From: Desulfobulbaceae bacterium UBA2262
GTDB lineage: Bacteria; Desulfobacterota; Desulfobulbia; Desulfobulbales; Desulfurivibrionaceae
Assembly: GCA_002347185.1 (NCBI GenBank)
Contig: DDXK01000010.1
Coordinates: forward strand, 19,305 to 57,854
Reading direction: 5' to 3'
DNA: 38,550 nucleotides
Made by a program: the position numbers and the translations under genes. Shown piece after piece: positions 25,586-34,401 of this stretch (position 1 is its first letter; each line of letters starts with the position of its first letter). A model generated the notes under the pieces. It was not told the DNA's origin, made no database searches, and saw only the letters and a program-made list of their open reading frames with translations.

Positions 25586-25615
25586 TTGCCTTTGGCGGAA
25601 AAACTATGCTATCAT
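25586..25615 (+). promoter_or_regulatory. Candidate promoter of the sensor-kinase operon
   Basis: TTGCCT (25586-25591) and TATCAT (25610-25615) are 18 bases apart. If used, transcription would begin near 25622 and translation of the small membrane protein would start at the inner ATG (25657), not 25606. Unproven. Confidence 0.3.
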
Positions 25616-25938
25616 GGATAAATTGGCGAAGCTCCCCTCTGCCTCATGGTGAAAGGATGTTTCAGGAAAGCGAACTTGTCAATCTTGCCTTGGCCGTTGT
25701 TGCCGTCGTGCTCCTCCTGCCCCTGGTGCGCAGAGAGGAGTTCCGGGATTTCTTCCTGCTCTTCCTGGCTTTCTTCCTGCTCGTCGCCGCCCTGATCGCC
25801 ACCGTCGTCGAGGGGGTTGTTCTGCCCGGCTTCTTCAATACCCTGGAGCATGGCTGTTACGCGGCGAGCGGACTCACCTTCGCTCTTGCCCTGCGGAAAA
25901 TGACTGCCGCGCCGCCCGAAGGAGAGCCCGGGCCATGA
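25606..25938 (+). CDS. Small three-helix membrane protein, paired with the hybrid kinase
   Basis: 110 aa if started at 25606 (GGCGGA 6 bases upstream), or 93 aa from the Met at 25657. Three membrane helices are visible: about residues 24-41, 49-68 and 83-98. Helix 2 ends in VVE (Glu69), followed by an 8-base-step loop, Phe77 and Glu81. The same pattern, with identical spacing, occurs in the sensor region of the next gene (Glu55, Phe63, Glu67). It therefore looks like a free copy of that kinase's membrane sensor. The stop overlaps the kinase start as ATGA. I do not recognise a named family. The short tail is proline-rich. Confidence 0.72.
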   Translation: MLSWINWRSSPLPHGERMFQESELVNLALAVVAVVLLLPLVRREEFRDFFLLFLAFFLLVAALIATVVEGVVLPGFFNTLEHGCYAASGLTFALALRKMTAAPPEGEPGP

Positions 25939-27851
25939 GCCTCATCGGCATTTTCGACCTGGTCGGCATGGCCGCCTTTTCCCTGGCCTTTTTCTGGGCC
26001 TGCCGCCTGCCCGCAGGGCGTTATGGCTCCACGGCCAGGCTGCTCCTCTGTCTTTCCCTCGCCACCTACCTGTTGGTGCAGGTCTCCAATGTGCTCGAAC
26101 ATATGGGAATCACCGATCATTTCGACCGCTACGAGGATTACCTGGAGATCCTGGTGCTGCCCATTTTCATTTTTTTCGTCTTTTCCGTGGAGAATTGGCG
26201 GGAGCTGGCGAGGCGAAGAAGGATGGAACAGGCATTGCAGGAGCAGGCGGACCGGTTGGCCGTCGAAAACGGCGAGCGGCTGCGTACCGAGGCTGAGCTC
26301 AGGCAGGAGAAGGAGCGGCTGGAGCAGATCACCGGCATGATGGGCGCCGGCCTTGCCGTCATCTCCCGGGACTACAGGATCGTCTGGGCCAACGCGGTCA
26401 TTGACGAGATCTTCGGGGCCCCACTCGGCAAGCCCTGTTACCAGGCCTTCAACAGGGATGAGAAGATCTGTGCCGATTGCGGGGCGCGGCAGATTTTTGA
26501 GGGGGAAAGCGAATATGTGCGGCGTGAGGTCTGCAGCCGCGATCAGGAGGGGCGGCGGGTCTGGTCGGAAATCATCGTCACCCCGGTCTATGACGACGAA
26601 GGCAAGGTCTCGGCGGCCCTGGAGGTGGTGATCCCCATCAGCGAGCGCAAAAAGGCCCAGGAGGAAAAGGAGCAGCTGGAGGCCCAGCTCCGCTATGCCC
26701 AGAAGATGGAGGCGGTCGGCACCCTTGCCGGGGGCATCGCCCATGATTTCAACAATTTGCTCTATGTGATCCTCGGCAACGCGGAGATGACCGCGCTGAA
26801 GCTTCCCAAGGAAAGCGGGCTGCAGCACAACCTCAGCGAAATTCTCACGGCCTGCCGGAGGGCTTCGGAACTGGTCAATCAGATTCTGACCTTCAGCCGC
26901 AGTACGGAAAAGGAGCGCCTTCCCCTCTGTCTGGCCCCGATCATCAAGGAGTCTCTCAAGTTTTTGCGCGAGACCCTGCCCGCCAGCATCGAGATCAGGG
27001 AACAGATCAGCAGCCAGTGCGGGCAGGTGCTTGCCGAGGTGGGGCAGATCCACCAGCTGCTGGTGAACCTCTGCACCAATGCGGCGGAGGCGATGTGGGA
27101 AAAGGGCGGCATCCTGACGGTTTCCCTGGAGGAGGTCGAGGAACGGCCCGCCGCCAACGGGAAAAACGGCAATTGGCTCAAGTTGACCGTGGCCGATACC
27201 GGGGTGGGCATGGACGAGGAGGTGGCGTCCCGGATGTTCGAGCCGTATTTCTCCACCAAGGAGCGGAGCAAGGGGACAGGCCTGGGGCTGGCCACCGTGC
27301 ATGGCATCGTCGAGACGCATGGCGGTCTCATCAAGGTGGCCAGCAAGCCGGGCCGGGGTACCCGGGTGCAGGTCTACCTGCCGCTTTTCGCCCGGGAGAC
27401 CCTGGAGGGCGGGGGAGAGCCCATCGGCGACGAGGCCGAACTCCGGCAGGGGGAGGCGAGGAAGGTGGTCCTGGTCGTGGACGACGAGGAGGCCATCGTC
27501 CGTTTTCTGGCCGAGATGCTGGCGCAGGCCGGCTATGAGGTGGATGCCTTTGCCGACAGCCGGAAGGCCTGGGAGTCTTTTGTCGACAAGCCGGAGCGTT
27601 ACGCCCTGGTCATCACCGACCAGACCATGCCGGGGCTTACGGGGCTCGAGCTGGCCAAGAACATCCTGCTGCTGCGTCCCGACCTGCCGGTAATCCTCGC
27701 CACCGGGCACAGCGAGGAGACCACCCGCGAACTGGTCGGGGAGATCGGCATCCGCCATTTCCTGAAAAAACCGGTCTCCTTGGCCAACCTGCGGGCCGTG
27801 GTGGCCAGGGTGCTGAGTCCGCCGGCCGGCCAGCGCAAGGAGGGCGCATGA
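25935..27851 (+). CDS. Hybrid sensor histidine kinase with membrane, PAS, kinase and receiver domains
   Basis: 638 aa. Three membrane helices (about residues 3-24, 34-54 and 68-88) are followed by a coiled coil (about 90-130) and a PAS domain (about 130-250) with a CYQAFNRDEKICADCG cysteine group that may bind a cofactor or metal. Then come HisKA with GGIAHDFNN (phospho-His270), HATPase (NLCTNAAEAM N box, DTGVGMDEE G1, KGTGLGLATVHGIV G2) and a C-terminal receiver with Asp562 in VITDQTMPG. No separate response regulator or output domain is adjacent, so the output path is unknown. It is coupled by ATGA overlaps to the small membrane protein upstream and the YchJ gene downstream. Confidence 0.92.
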   Translation: MSLIGIFDLVGMAAFSLAFFWACRLPAGRYGSTARLLLCLSLATYLLVQVSNVLEHMGITDHFDRYEDYLEILVLPIFIFFVFSVENWRELARRRRMEQALQEQADRLAVENGERLRTEAELRQEKERLEQITGMMGAGLAVISRDYRIVWANAVIDEIFGAPLGKPCYQAFNRDEKICADCGARQIFEGESEYVRREVCSRDQEGRRVWSEIIVTPVYDDEGKVSAALEVVIPISERKKAQEEKEQLEAQLRYAQKMEAVGTLAGGIAHDFNNLLYVILGNAEMTALKLPKESGLQHNLSEILTACRRASELVNQILTFSRSTEKERLPLCLAPIIKESLKFLRETLPASIEIREQISSQCGQVLAEVGQIHQLLVNLCTNAAEAMWEKGGILTVSLEEVEERPAANGKNGNWLKLTVADTGVGMDEEVASRMFEPYFSTKERSKGTGLGLATVHGIVETHGGLIKVASKPGRGTRVQVYLPLFARETLEGGGEPIGDEAELRQGEARKVVLVVDDEEAIVRFLAEMLAQAGYEVDAFADSRKAWESFVDKPERYALVITDQTMPGLTGLELAKNILLLRPDLPVILATGHSEETTRELVGEIGIRHFLKKPVSLANLRAVVARVLSPPAGQRKEGA

Positions 27852-28351
27852 CGCAGCCCGCTGCCGACGCATCCTGTCCCTGCGGGAGCAGCCAGCTCTT
27901 TGCCCGGTGCTGTCAGCCCTTCCTTCTGGGCGAGCAGGCAGCCCCCAGCGCCGAGGCGCTCATGCGTTCCCGCTACACGGCCTTTTCCCTGGGAGAGTCG
28001 GCGTACCTCCTTGAAACCTGGCATCCTTCCACCAGGCCGGCCAAGCTCGATCTGCGCGACCAGGAGAGTTTTGTCTGGCTCGGCCTGGAAATCCTCGGCA
28101 CGGTGGAAGGGCAAGCCGGCGACCGGCAGGGAGAGGTGGAGTTTGTCGCCCGCTTTTCGGCGGCAGGCGTCGAACACCGCCTCCACGAGCGCTCCGCCTT
28201 TCGCTGCGAGGCGGGGCAATGGCTTTACCTCGACGGCAGGATCAATCCGGGGCACTCACCGGTCCAGCGCGAAAAGGTGGGACGCAACGAGCCCTGCCCC
28301 TGCGGCAGCGGCCGGAAATACAAGAAATGCTGTCTGGGCGGAGAGGGGTGA
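27848..28351 (+). CDS. YchJ-family (UPF0225) protein with two SEC-C motifs
   Basis: 167 aa. SEC-C zinc-binding motifs sit at both ends: CPCGSSQLFARCC (residues about 10-22) and CPCGSGRKYKKCC near the C terminus. The central YchJ domain has SAEALMRSRYTAFSLGESAYLLETW, the family signature, and an NTF2-like fold is expected. Its function is not established; SEC-C zinc motifs in SecA contact SecB and ribosomes. The ATG overlaps the kinase stop. Length is normal for the family. Confidence 0.92.
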   Translation: MTQPAADASCPCGSSQLFARCCQPFLLGEQAAPSAEALMRSRYTAFSLGESAYLLETWHPSTRPAKLDLRDQESFVWLGLEILGTVEGQAGDRQGEVEFVARFSAAGVEHRLHERSAFRCEAGQWLYLDGRINPGHSPVQREKVGRNEPCPCGSGRKYKKCCLGGEG

Positions 28352-28417
28352 CCATGCGCTGGCGCGGTCATCCTTTTCCGCCTTCTCACGAACAATAGCC
28401 CTTCGGCTCGCATGCGG

Positions 28418-28453
28418 GTGCTCCGCCGCAAGCCTTTCGCCGCTACGGAGCAC
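28418..28453 (+). promoter_or_regulatory. Hairpin covering the SD of the metallophosphoesterase gene
   Basis: GTGCTCCG (28418-28425) and CGGAGCAC (28446-28453) are perfect complements. The right arm contains GGAG, the only SD candidate for the ATG at 28456. Folding would hide the ribosome site. The rest of the 104-base gap shows nothing else. Confidence 0.45.
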
Positions 28454-28455
28454 AC

Positions 28456-29619
28456 ATGCGCTATCTCGGTTTTTTTGCCACCTTTTTTCTCGTCTATGGC
28501 GGCATGCACGCCTACGCGCTGCGGGTGCTGGCCAGGGCTTTCCCCGCCCGCCGCCTCTGGCGCTGGGCGCCCCTCTGCCTCCTCCTCGCCCTGGCCCCCA
28601 TGCTGGCCCGTTTTCTGGAACGGGCCGAGTATCCGGCCCTCTCCCAGCCCCTCGCCTGGTTCGCCTATCTCTGGATGGGCCTTCTTTTCCTTTTCGTGGT
28701 GAGCGCGGCCGCGCTGGAGCTGCTCTGGGCGGCGGTCAGCCTGCTTGCCTTTGTCCTGGCCGGAAGAAGGGGGCTTTTTGCCGCGGCGGCCAGGGGACTC
28801 TGCCTGCTTGCGCTTGGGGGGGCGGCTCTGGTCTTCGTCCTCTCCTGGCGGGAGGCGCGGCAACCGGTGCTGGAGGAGGTCACGATTTTTTCAGAAAAAA
28901 TTCCCGCCGGGGTTGCGGAATTGCGCCTGGTGCAGCTCTCCGATCTGCATCTCGGCCCGCTCCTCGAAAAGAGCAGGCTGCGGACGATTCTGGCCCTGGT
29001 CCGGGCCGCGCGCCCCGATATCCTGGTCGCCACCGGGGACATCGTCGATGGGCAGGAGGCGCATCTGGACGGCAGCTCCGCGCTTTTCCGGGAAATTCCC
29101 GCGCCGTTGGGCAAGTATGCCGTCCTGGGCAACCACGAGCGGTACGTGGGGGTCGAGCAGGCCGTGGCTTTTTTGGAGGCCGCCGGGTTCACGGTTTTGC
29201 GGGACGAGGCGCGGGAGGTGGCCGGCCTGCTGGCGGTGGCCGGGAGTGACGATCCCGGGAGAGGCGAGGAGGGTGCGTTGCAGGCGGCGCGGGAAGCGCT
29301 GCTTCTTGGCCGGCTGCCCGCCGACCGTTTCCGCCTTTTTTTGAAACACCGGCCCTTGCTGCCTGAGGAAGGGAAGGCGGCCTTTGATCTGCAGCTCTCC
29401 GGCCATGTGCATCAGGGGCAGATTTTTCCCTTCGTTTTTCTGGTGCGGCGGGCCTTTCCCCATCCCACCGGGCTCCTTCGGCTCGGGGGGGGGAAATACC
29501 TTTACACCAGCCGCGGGGCAGGCACCTGGGGGCCGCCCCTGCGTTTTCTCGCGCCGCCCGAGGTCACCCTCATCCGTCTGCGTCCCCTTCCTGCCTCTGC
29601 GCCTGCCAGAGGGGAATAG
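28456..29619 (+). CDS. Membrane-anchored metallophosphoesterase
   Basis: 387 aa. Four N-terminal hydrophobic helices (about residues 3-20, 38-55, 68-100 and 110-135) precede a calcineurin-like phosphoesterase domain (about 150-385) with the full metal-binding set: SDLHLG, GDIVDG, GNHE and GHVHQGQ. It resembles the YaeI/YkoQ group, some of which act on lipid-linked phosphate such as UDP-diacylglucosamine or phosphatidyl substrates. The four-helix N terminus fits a membrane-lipid substrate (inference). The last 50 bases overlap the convergent sensor kinase gene. Confidence 0.9.
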   Translation: MRYLGFFATFFLVYGGMHAYALRVLARAFPARRLWRWAPLCLLLALAPMLARFLERAEYPALSQPLAWFAYLWMGLLFLFVVSAAALELLWAAVSLLAFVLAGRRGLFAAAARGLCLLALGGAALVFVLSWREARQPVLEEVTIFSEKIPAGVAELRLVQLSDLHLGPLLEKSRLRTILALVRAARPDILVATGDIVDGQEAHLDGSSALFREIPAPLGKYAVLGNHERYVGVEQAVAFLEAAGFTVLRDEAREVAGLLAVAGSDDPGRGEEGALQAAREALLLGRLPADRFRLFLKHRPLLPEEGKAAFDLQLSGHVHQGQIFPFVFLVRRAFPHPTGLLRLGGGKYLYTSRGAGTWGPPLRFLAPPEVTLIRLRPLPASAPARGE

Positions 29620-31165
29620 CCGCTGGCCTGCCGGCGTTTTCCTCTCCGCCCTCTTGCGCCGGCGAGGTTTTTTGCGGGGGGGGCTCGTCAAGCCTTGGAA
29701 GCAGATGGACCGGGGCGACCACGGTGATGGTGGTGCCCTGGCCCGGCGCCGAATCGATCCGCACCGAGCCGTTGATCAACTCCACCCGTTCGGTGATGCC
29801 GGCCAGACCAAAGCCGTTCTTCCGGGTTTCCGGGGTGAAGCCGACCCCTTCGTCCCGCGCCGTGAGAACGACCTGCTCGCCCTGGAAGGAGAGGCGCAGG
29901 CTGCCGCGGTCCGTGCCGGCGTGGCGGAGGATATTGGTGAGAGCCTCCTGCGCCACGCGGAAGAGGACGGTTTCGATGACCGGATCGAGGCGCCGCTGTT
30001 CCCCATCCACGGCAAAGGAAATCTTCACCTTGCGGCTGAACCATTTTTCCTCGGTGAGGTGCTGGAGCGCCGGCACCAGGCCGAAATCGTCCAGCTGGGC
30101 CGGGCGGAGGGCATGCACCATGCGGTAAAGGGCCTGGGACATCTCCTGGCAGAGCTCCTGTGACCGCTCAAGCAGGGTGATGGCCTTGGGGTCCTCGGGC
30201 AGGGCGTTCTTGAGCGCGGCCATGTTGAGGCTGGCCGCGGTGAGGATCTGGGCGGTGTCGTCGTGCAGTTCCCTGGAAATGCGGCTGCGTTCTTCCTCCT
30301 GGGCAAGAACGATGTGCCGGAGCAGCTTCTGGCGCATGCCCCTGCGTTTCAAAAGCTCGGTCTGGACCTGTTGCAGGGCTTCGAGCTTTTCCTGCTGCGC
30401 CCTGAGCAGCTCGCGCTGCCGGCCCTTTTCGGCGAGATGCGAGGCGCGGATGAGATTGCCCATGGTGAAGAGGGCGAGCAGGGTGCGGACAAGCTGGATG
30501 GGGATGCCGGTATGCTCCTGGAAGAGTTCGCTGTTGATGATGGAGGCTGGATAGAGTTCCGCCCGGTGCGCAAAGATCTGAGTGAGGGCATAGCCGGCAA
30601 AGCCCCAGGCCGCCAGGCAAAAGGAGTTGCTCAGGGCCGGGTTTTCCGTCCGGTTCAGTCTGGCGTGGTTGTTGAGGGCCATGGCGGCGAGGAGGGCGCC
30701 TGGCAGGGCCAGGAGGTAGCGGGCCAGAGCGTCGGCGCATTTCAGGCAGTTGGGTGCGGTTTTCCAGGGCAGGATGTGGTTGATGAGGATGGCGAAGATA
30801 TAAAAGAGCAGGAAGCCCAGGCTCACATAGAGGCTGGCTGAAACCTGCCGCTGCTTGGGTCGGAAGGCCTGGACCCCGAAGGCGGTGAGGGCGGCGAAGG
30901 AAAAGGCGAGAAAGGAAAGCTTCAGCAGCATGAAGGATTTCGGGATGCCCATCTCCAGCCAGAGCCCCTGCAGGGTAACGATCTCCAGCCACTGGTGCAT
31001 GGCGTTGAGAATGCCGAAGACAGCCAGCGGCTTGAGGAAGTTCGCCTCGGCGACATCCGGGGAGCGCCCCGATTCCAGGGCCATGGCCAGGCCCATGCTG
31101 AAAAAGGCCAGGCCGCAGATGAAATACATCAGGAGGTAGTTGAGCTTGATGATGTCGAAGTACAT
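29570..31165 (-). CDS. Sensor histidine kinase, DesK/NarX (HisKA_3) type
   Basis: 531 aa from the Met at 31165; an upstream Met at 31210 is also possible, and neither has a clear SD. There are about six membrane helices (about residues 1-235; LNYLLMYFICGLAFFSMGLAM, FMLLKLSFLAFSFAALTAFG, ASLYVSLGFLLFYIFAILIN). A coiled coil (about 255-290) leads to HisKA_3, with phospho-His301 in SRELHDDTAQIL, and a HATPase domain (FRVAQEALTNILRHA N box, DEGVGFTP, GFGLAGITERVE). Such kinases pair with NarL/LuxR-type regulators, but none is in view. The membrane part is not a sensor type I recognise. The 3' end overlaps the metallophosphoesterase gene by 50 bases. Confidence 0.88.
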   Translation of the reverse strand: MYFDIIKLNYLLMYFICGLAFFSMGLAMALESGRSPDVAEANFLKPLAVFGILNAMHQWLEIVTLQGLWLEMGIPKSFMLLKLSFLAFSFAALTAFGVQAFRPKQRQVSASLYVSLGFLLFYIFAILINHILPWKTAPNCLKCADALARYLLALPGALLAAMALNNHARLNRTENPALSNSFCLAAWGFAGYALTQIFAHRAELYPASIINSELFQEHTGIPIQLVRTLLALFTMGNLIRASHLAEKGRQRELLRAQQEKLEALQQVQTELLKRRGMRQKLLRHIVLAQEEERSRISRELHDDTAQILTAASLNMAALKNALPEDPKAITLLERSQELCQEMSQALYRMVHALRPAQLDDFGLVPALQHLTEEKWFSRKVKISFAVDGEQRRLDPVIETVLFRVAQEALTNILRHAGTDRGSLRLSFQGEQVVLTARDEGVGFTPETRKNGFGLAGITERVELINGSVRIDSAPGQGTTITVVAPVHLLPRLDEPPPQKTSPAQEGGEENAGRPAAIPLWQAQRQEGDADG

Positions 31166-31290
31166 GGGCTGGCCCCGGGAGGTTGGTCGTTCCGGGGAAA
31201 GGGTCGGCATGCGCAGGGGCGGATTTTCCCGGGTGGACAGGTTGGGCAGTGGTGAATGTTTTTGCGGCGATCCGCACAAAACTTTGGGGC

Positions 31291-31319
31291 AAAAGAAAAT
31301 AATCTGGTAATTTTCTTTT
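31291..31319. promoter_or_regulatory. Inverted repeat between divergent kinase and hydrolase genes
   Basis: AAAAGAAAAT (31291-31300) and ATTTTCTTTT (31310-31319) are perfect 10-base arms with a 9-base spacer, in the AT-rich centre of the 200-base gap between the kinase (minus) and hydrolase (plus). Seven bases on lies TGAACAGGTTCA (31326-31337), a second palindrome. They are candidate operators for the divergent pair; the regulator is unknown. Confidence 0.45.
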
Positions 31320-31365
31320 CATACCTGAACAGGTTCAAGTTTGCAAAATAAAAAGGGAAATGGAA

Positions 31366-32220
31366 ATGGCTTCGCAAGAAACGGAAAAGAATCAGGCTTC
31401 TGCGGAGATCACCCCCCAGAAGCTCGATGACCCGCGGGTGCTGCCGCTGCTCTTTGCCCCGCGCCCTGATTGCGGGCCAGCGCCCGCCGGGGCGGAGGAT
31501 CTGTCCATCGAGGTGGAGGCGGGCGTGCGCATCGCGGCCCGTTTTTTCCCGTGCGCGGATCCGGAGGCGGTCACCCTCATCTTCTTCCACGGCAACGGCG
31601 AGGTTGTTGCCGATTACGACGGGGTGGGGCCGGAATACGTCGCCGAGGGGCTCAACTTTCTCGCCGTCGAGTACCGCGGCTATGGCGGCAGCGGCGGGGC
31701 GCCCACGGTGCGGGCCATGCTGCAGGATGCCCACCGCGCCCTGGCCCAGCTGCGGGAATGGCTGGCCGCCCGCGGGCGGCGTGGGCAACTGGTGGTGATG
31801 GGCCGCTCCCTGGGCAGTGTCCCGGCCATCGAGCTTGCCGCCACGGAAGAGGCGGTGGGTGGGCTCATCGTCGAAAGCGGCATCGCCCGCACCCTGCCCC
31901 TGCTCGCCACCATCGGGGTCGATGTCGCGGCGCTGGGGCTCGTCGAGGAGGATGGTTTCGGCAATCTCGAAAAGATGGCGCAGGTCCGCAAGCCCACCTA
32001 CATCCTTCATGCCCAGCATGACCGGATCATCCCCCTTGCCGAGGCCGAGGAGCTGCAGAGCGCCTGCGCGGCCCGGAGCAAGGAGTTTCAGATGATTCCG
32101 GGCGCGGACCACAACAATATCCTGGAAAAAACCGGCAAGCTCTATTTCCGGGCGATCAGGCAATTCACGCGCAGGGTCGGCAAGGGGCACGGGCCGCGGC
32201 GACCCGGGGTGCGGGCATAG
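31366..32220 (+). CDS. Alpha/beta hydrolase
   Basis: 284 aa from the ATG at 31366, preferred over 31360 because AGGG is then 8 bases upstream instead of 2. The core is an alpha/beta hydrolase of the BEM46/YqhA-like group: LIFFHGNGE oxyanion region, EYRGYGGSGG, nucleophile Ser148 in GRSLGS, Asp219 in HAQHDRII and His249 in GADHNN. No signal peptide, so probably cytoplasmic. A GGDEF gene follows 17 bases later on the same strand and may be co-transcribed. Substrate unknown. Confidence 0.9.
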   Translation: MASQETEKNQASAEITPQKLDDPRVLPLLFAPRPDCGPAPAGAEDLSIEVEAGVRIAARFFPCADPEAVTLIFFHGNGEVVADYDGVGPEYVAEGLNFLAVEYRGYGGSGGAPTVRAMLQDAHRALAQLREWLAARGRRGQLVVMGRSLGSVPAIELAATEEAVGGLIVESGIARTLPLLATIGVDVAALGLVEEDGFGNLEKMAQVRKPTYILHAQHDRIIPLAEAEELQSACAARSKEFQMIPGADHNNILEKTGKLYFRAIRQFTRRVGKGHGPRRPGVRA

Positions 32221-32237
32221 CCGGCAAACGGGGGGGT

Positions 32238-34379
32238 ATGGCGAAGGGGAGGGAGCGGGTTCGACAGAGCAACGGCCTCATCGGCAGATGGGCAGGCTTC
32301 CTGGTGGGAGTGCCGGGCGCCCTCGCGGTGGCGGCAGGCCTCTTTGAGCCGGCCAGCGGACTGAGCCTGCCGATCCTGGCGCTTGCCGGGGCGGTGACGG
32401 TTCTCGCCCTGCTCGAGTACTTTCTGCGCCGGGGCAGACCCGGGCCGGCGGATGCGCTGGCGGAGAGCGGTCGGATTCTGCTCTGGCTGGTGGCTTGCTG
32501 GATGCTGTTCCGGAAGTTTTCCCCCCTGGTGCCGCAACTTCTGCTCCTTCCGGCAGGTATGATCGCCTGGCTGGTCATCAGCTTTCCCCTTTCCCTGCTC
32601 CTGGCCCCGTTTCTGCTCGTGGCGGTGATGGAAGGGGGCCTCTTCCTGCTTGGCTTCCAGGGGCCGCGCCTGCTCCTCGGCAACCTTGCCGCCTACGCCG
32701 CCGCCGGCTTCTGCCTCCATCTCTTCTTGAGCAGCAAGACCTATCGCCGCCGGGTGCGCAAGGTTCTGGTCCGGGAAAAGCGGGATGCCGCCAACCGTCA
32801 GTATGCCCGCGATCTCGGCTTCTTTGCCGCACAGCCCGATATCCTCGGCGCTCTGCCCAAGGGCGATTGCCTGGAGGACCCGGAGGCGGGCAGCCAGCCG
32901 GCGGTGGAAAGCATCAACGCCGCCTTTTCCCTGCAGCTTGAGCTGATTCGGGAATCCCTCCGGGTCAGCACCGTCGCCCTGCTCTGGCCAGATCCGGAAG
33001 GGCGCGAATACCGGTTGCGCAGCGTGGCCACCGGTCGCCGCGACCTCGATTCCGGGCCATATCCGGTGGGGGTCGGCATCAGCGGGGCGCTGCTGGGCAG
33101 CAACGATTTGATCGGCGTGGCGCCGGTTACCTCCTCCCTGGGCGGAGTCCCCTATTATCGCAGCCAGGAAGGGGTCGGCGGCATCCTGGCCGTGCGGCTG
33201 CCGGACGGCGGGAGGGAATGGCTCGGCTTTGACGGCAAGAAGGTGGCGCCCATTCTCTGCGTGGACAGGCAAGGCCAGGCCCCATGGAGCGAAGAGGAAA
33301 AGGCGGCCCTGCGCCTGGCCGCCCGCAAGCTCCTCCTCGACCTGGGCATTGGCAGGCAATTCCGGACCATGGCCCAGGAACGGAGTGCCATCCAGCGGGT
33401 CTGCATCGCCCTCAGGGAGCTGAACGGCGTGCTCGGTCTGGAGCAGGTGCTGGTTGCTACGGTCAAGGCGGTCCGCATCCTGGTGAAGGTCGATTTTGTC
33501 TCCATCAGCCTGGCGCAGGAGGAAAGCCACCGCATCGCCATGGTGGAGGGCACCGATGCCGCCAAGCTGCTGGGCCGGGAGTTCGAGCGGGGAGAAGGGC
33601 TGGTGGGGCAGGTGCTGAAGATCAGGCGGACATTGCCGGCCCTGGGCAAATGCCACGGTCCTACCCCGGTCTTTGGTGCCGAGCATCTGCTGAACGGCTA
33701 CGCCTCGCTGCTGGTCGTGCCCCTGCTCAAGGAGGAGGGGGAGGCGGTGGGCGCCCTGACCGTCGCCGCTGTCGAGTCCGAGCTTTTCAGCCAGGGGCGG
33801 CGCGAAATCCTCGAACTCATCGCCGCCCAGGTGGCGGTGAAGATCGACCTGGGGCAGGCGCACGAACAGATCAACCGGCTGGCCACCACCGACGGTCTTA
33901 CCGGGCTCTGCAACCATCGCACCTTTCAGCACGGTTTCGACGTGATGCTGAAGCGGGAGGAGCGGCGCGCCGGGTCCCTCTCGTTTTTGCTCTGTGATAT
34001 CGATTATTTCAAAAAGGTCAACGACACCTATGGCCACCCCTTTGGCGACAAGGTTCTGAAGGAGGTGGCCGGGGTGCTGCGCCGGGCGGTGCGTTCGGTG
34101 GACCTGGCGGCCCGCTATGGGGGCGAGGAGTTCGCGCTTGTCCTCGAGTCCTCCGGCGAAAAGGGCGGCCTGCAGATGGCCGAGCGCATTCGGCAGGAGG
34201 TGGAAAAGCTGGTCTTCCTCCATGAGGGGCAGCAGGTGCGGGTCACCATGTCCCTTGGCCTGGCGGTCTATCCCCGGCACGGGACGGAGAAGTCGCTGCT
34301 CATCGAACGGGCGGACCAGGCCCTCTACCGGGCCAAGCAGCAGGGACGCAACCGGGTCGTGCTCTGGCGGCCGGCATGA
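32238..34379 (+). CDS. Diguanylate cyclase with membrane segment and GAF-like domains
   Basis: 713 aa. Several N-terminal membrane helices (about residues 15-180) are followed by a first GAF-like region (about 225-370), a second GAF domain (about 385-540; LEQVLVATVKAVRILVKVDF, LLVVPLLKEEGEAVGALTVA) and a GGDEF domain (about 550-710). The active site is GGEEF (628-632), a functional variant, with DIDYFKKVND for metal binding. The inhibitory I-site RxxD is present as RSVD (619-622), exactly five residues before. It should make c-di-GMP with product inhibition. GGGGGG serves as SD. There is no EAL or HD-GYP partner in view. Confidence 0.92.
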   Translation: MAKGRERVRQSNGLIGRWAGFLVGVPGALAVAAGLFEPASGLSLPILALAGAVTVLALLEYFLRRGRPGPADALAESGRILLWLVACWMLFRKFSPLVPQLLLLPAGMIAWLVISFPLSLLLAPFLLVAVMEGGLFLLGFQGPRLLLGNLAAYAAAGFCLHLFLSSKTYRRRVRKVLVREKRDAANRQYARDLGFFAAQPDILGALPKGDCLEDPEAGSQPAVESINAAFSLQLELIRESLRVSTVALLWPDPEGREYRLRSVATGRRDLDSGPYPVGVGISGALLGSNDLIGVAPVTSSLGGVPYYRSQEGVGGILAVRLPDGGREWLGFDGKKVAPILCVDRQGQAPWSEEEKAALRLAARKLLLDLGIGRQFRTMAQERSAIQRVCIALRELNGVLGLEQVLVATVKAVRILVKVDFVSISLAQEESHRIAMVEGTDAAKLLGREFERGEGLVGQVLKIRRTLPALGKCHGPTPVFGAEHLLNGYASLLVVPLLKEEGEAVGALTVAAVESELFSQGRREILELIAAQVAVKIDLGQAHEQINRLATTDGLTGLCNHRTFQHGFDVMLKREERRAGSLSFLLCDIDYFKKVNDTYGHPFGDKVLKEVAGVLRRAVRSVDLAARYGGEEFALVLESSGEKGGLQMAERIRQEVEKLVFLHEGQQVRVTMSLGLAVYPRHGTEKSLLIERADQALYRAKQQGRNRVVLWRPA

Positions 34380-34401
34380 GGAGCGGCCTCCGCCTCCTCC
34401 C

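Noticed and set aside
31326..31337. LexA/SOS box at TGAACAGGTTCA
   Set aside because: The spacing between half-sites (2 bases) does not fit the known GAAC-N4-GTTC or CTGT-N8-ACAG boxes.
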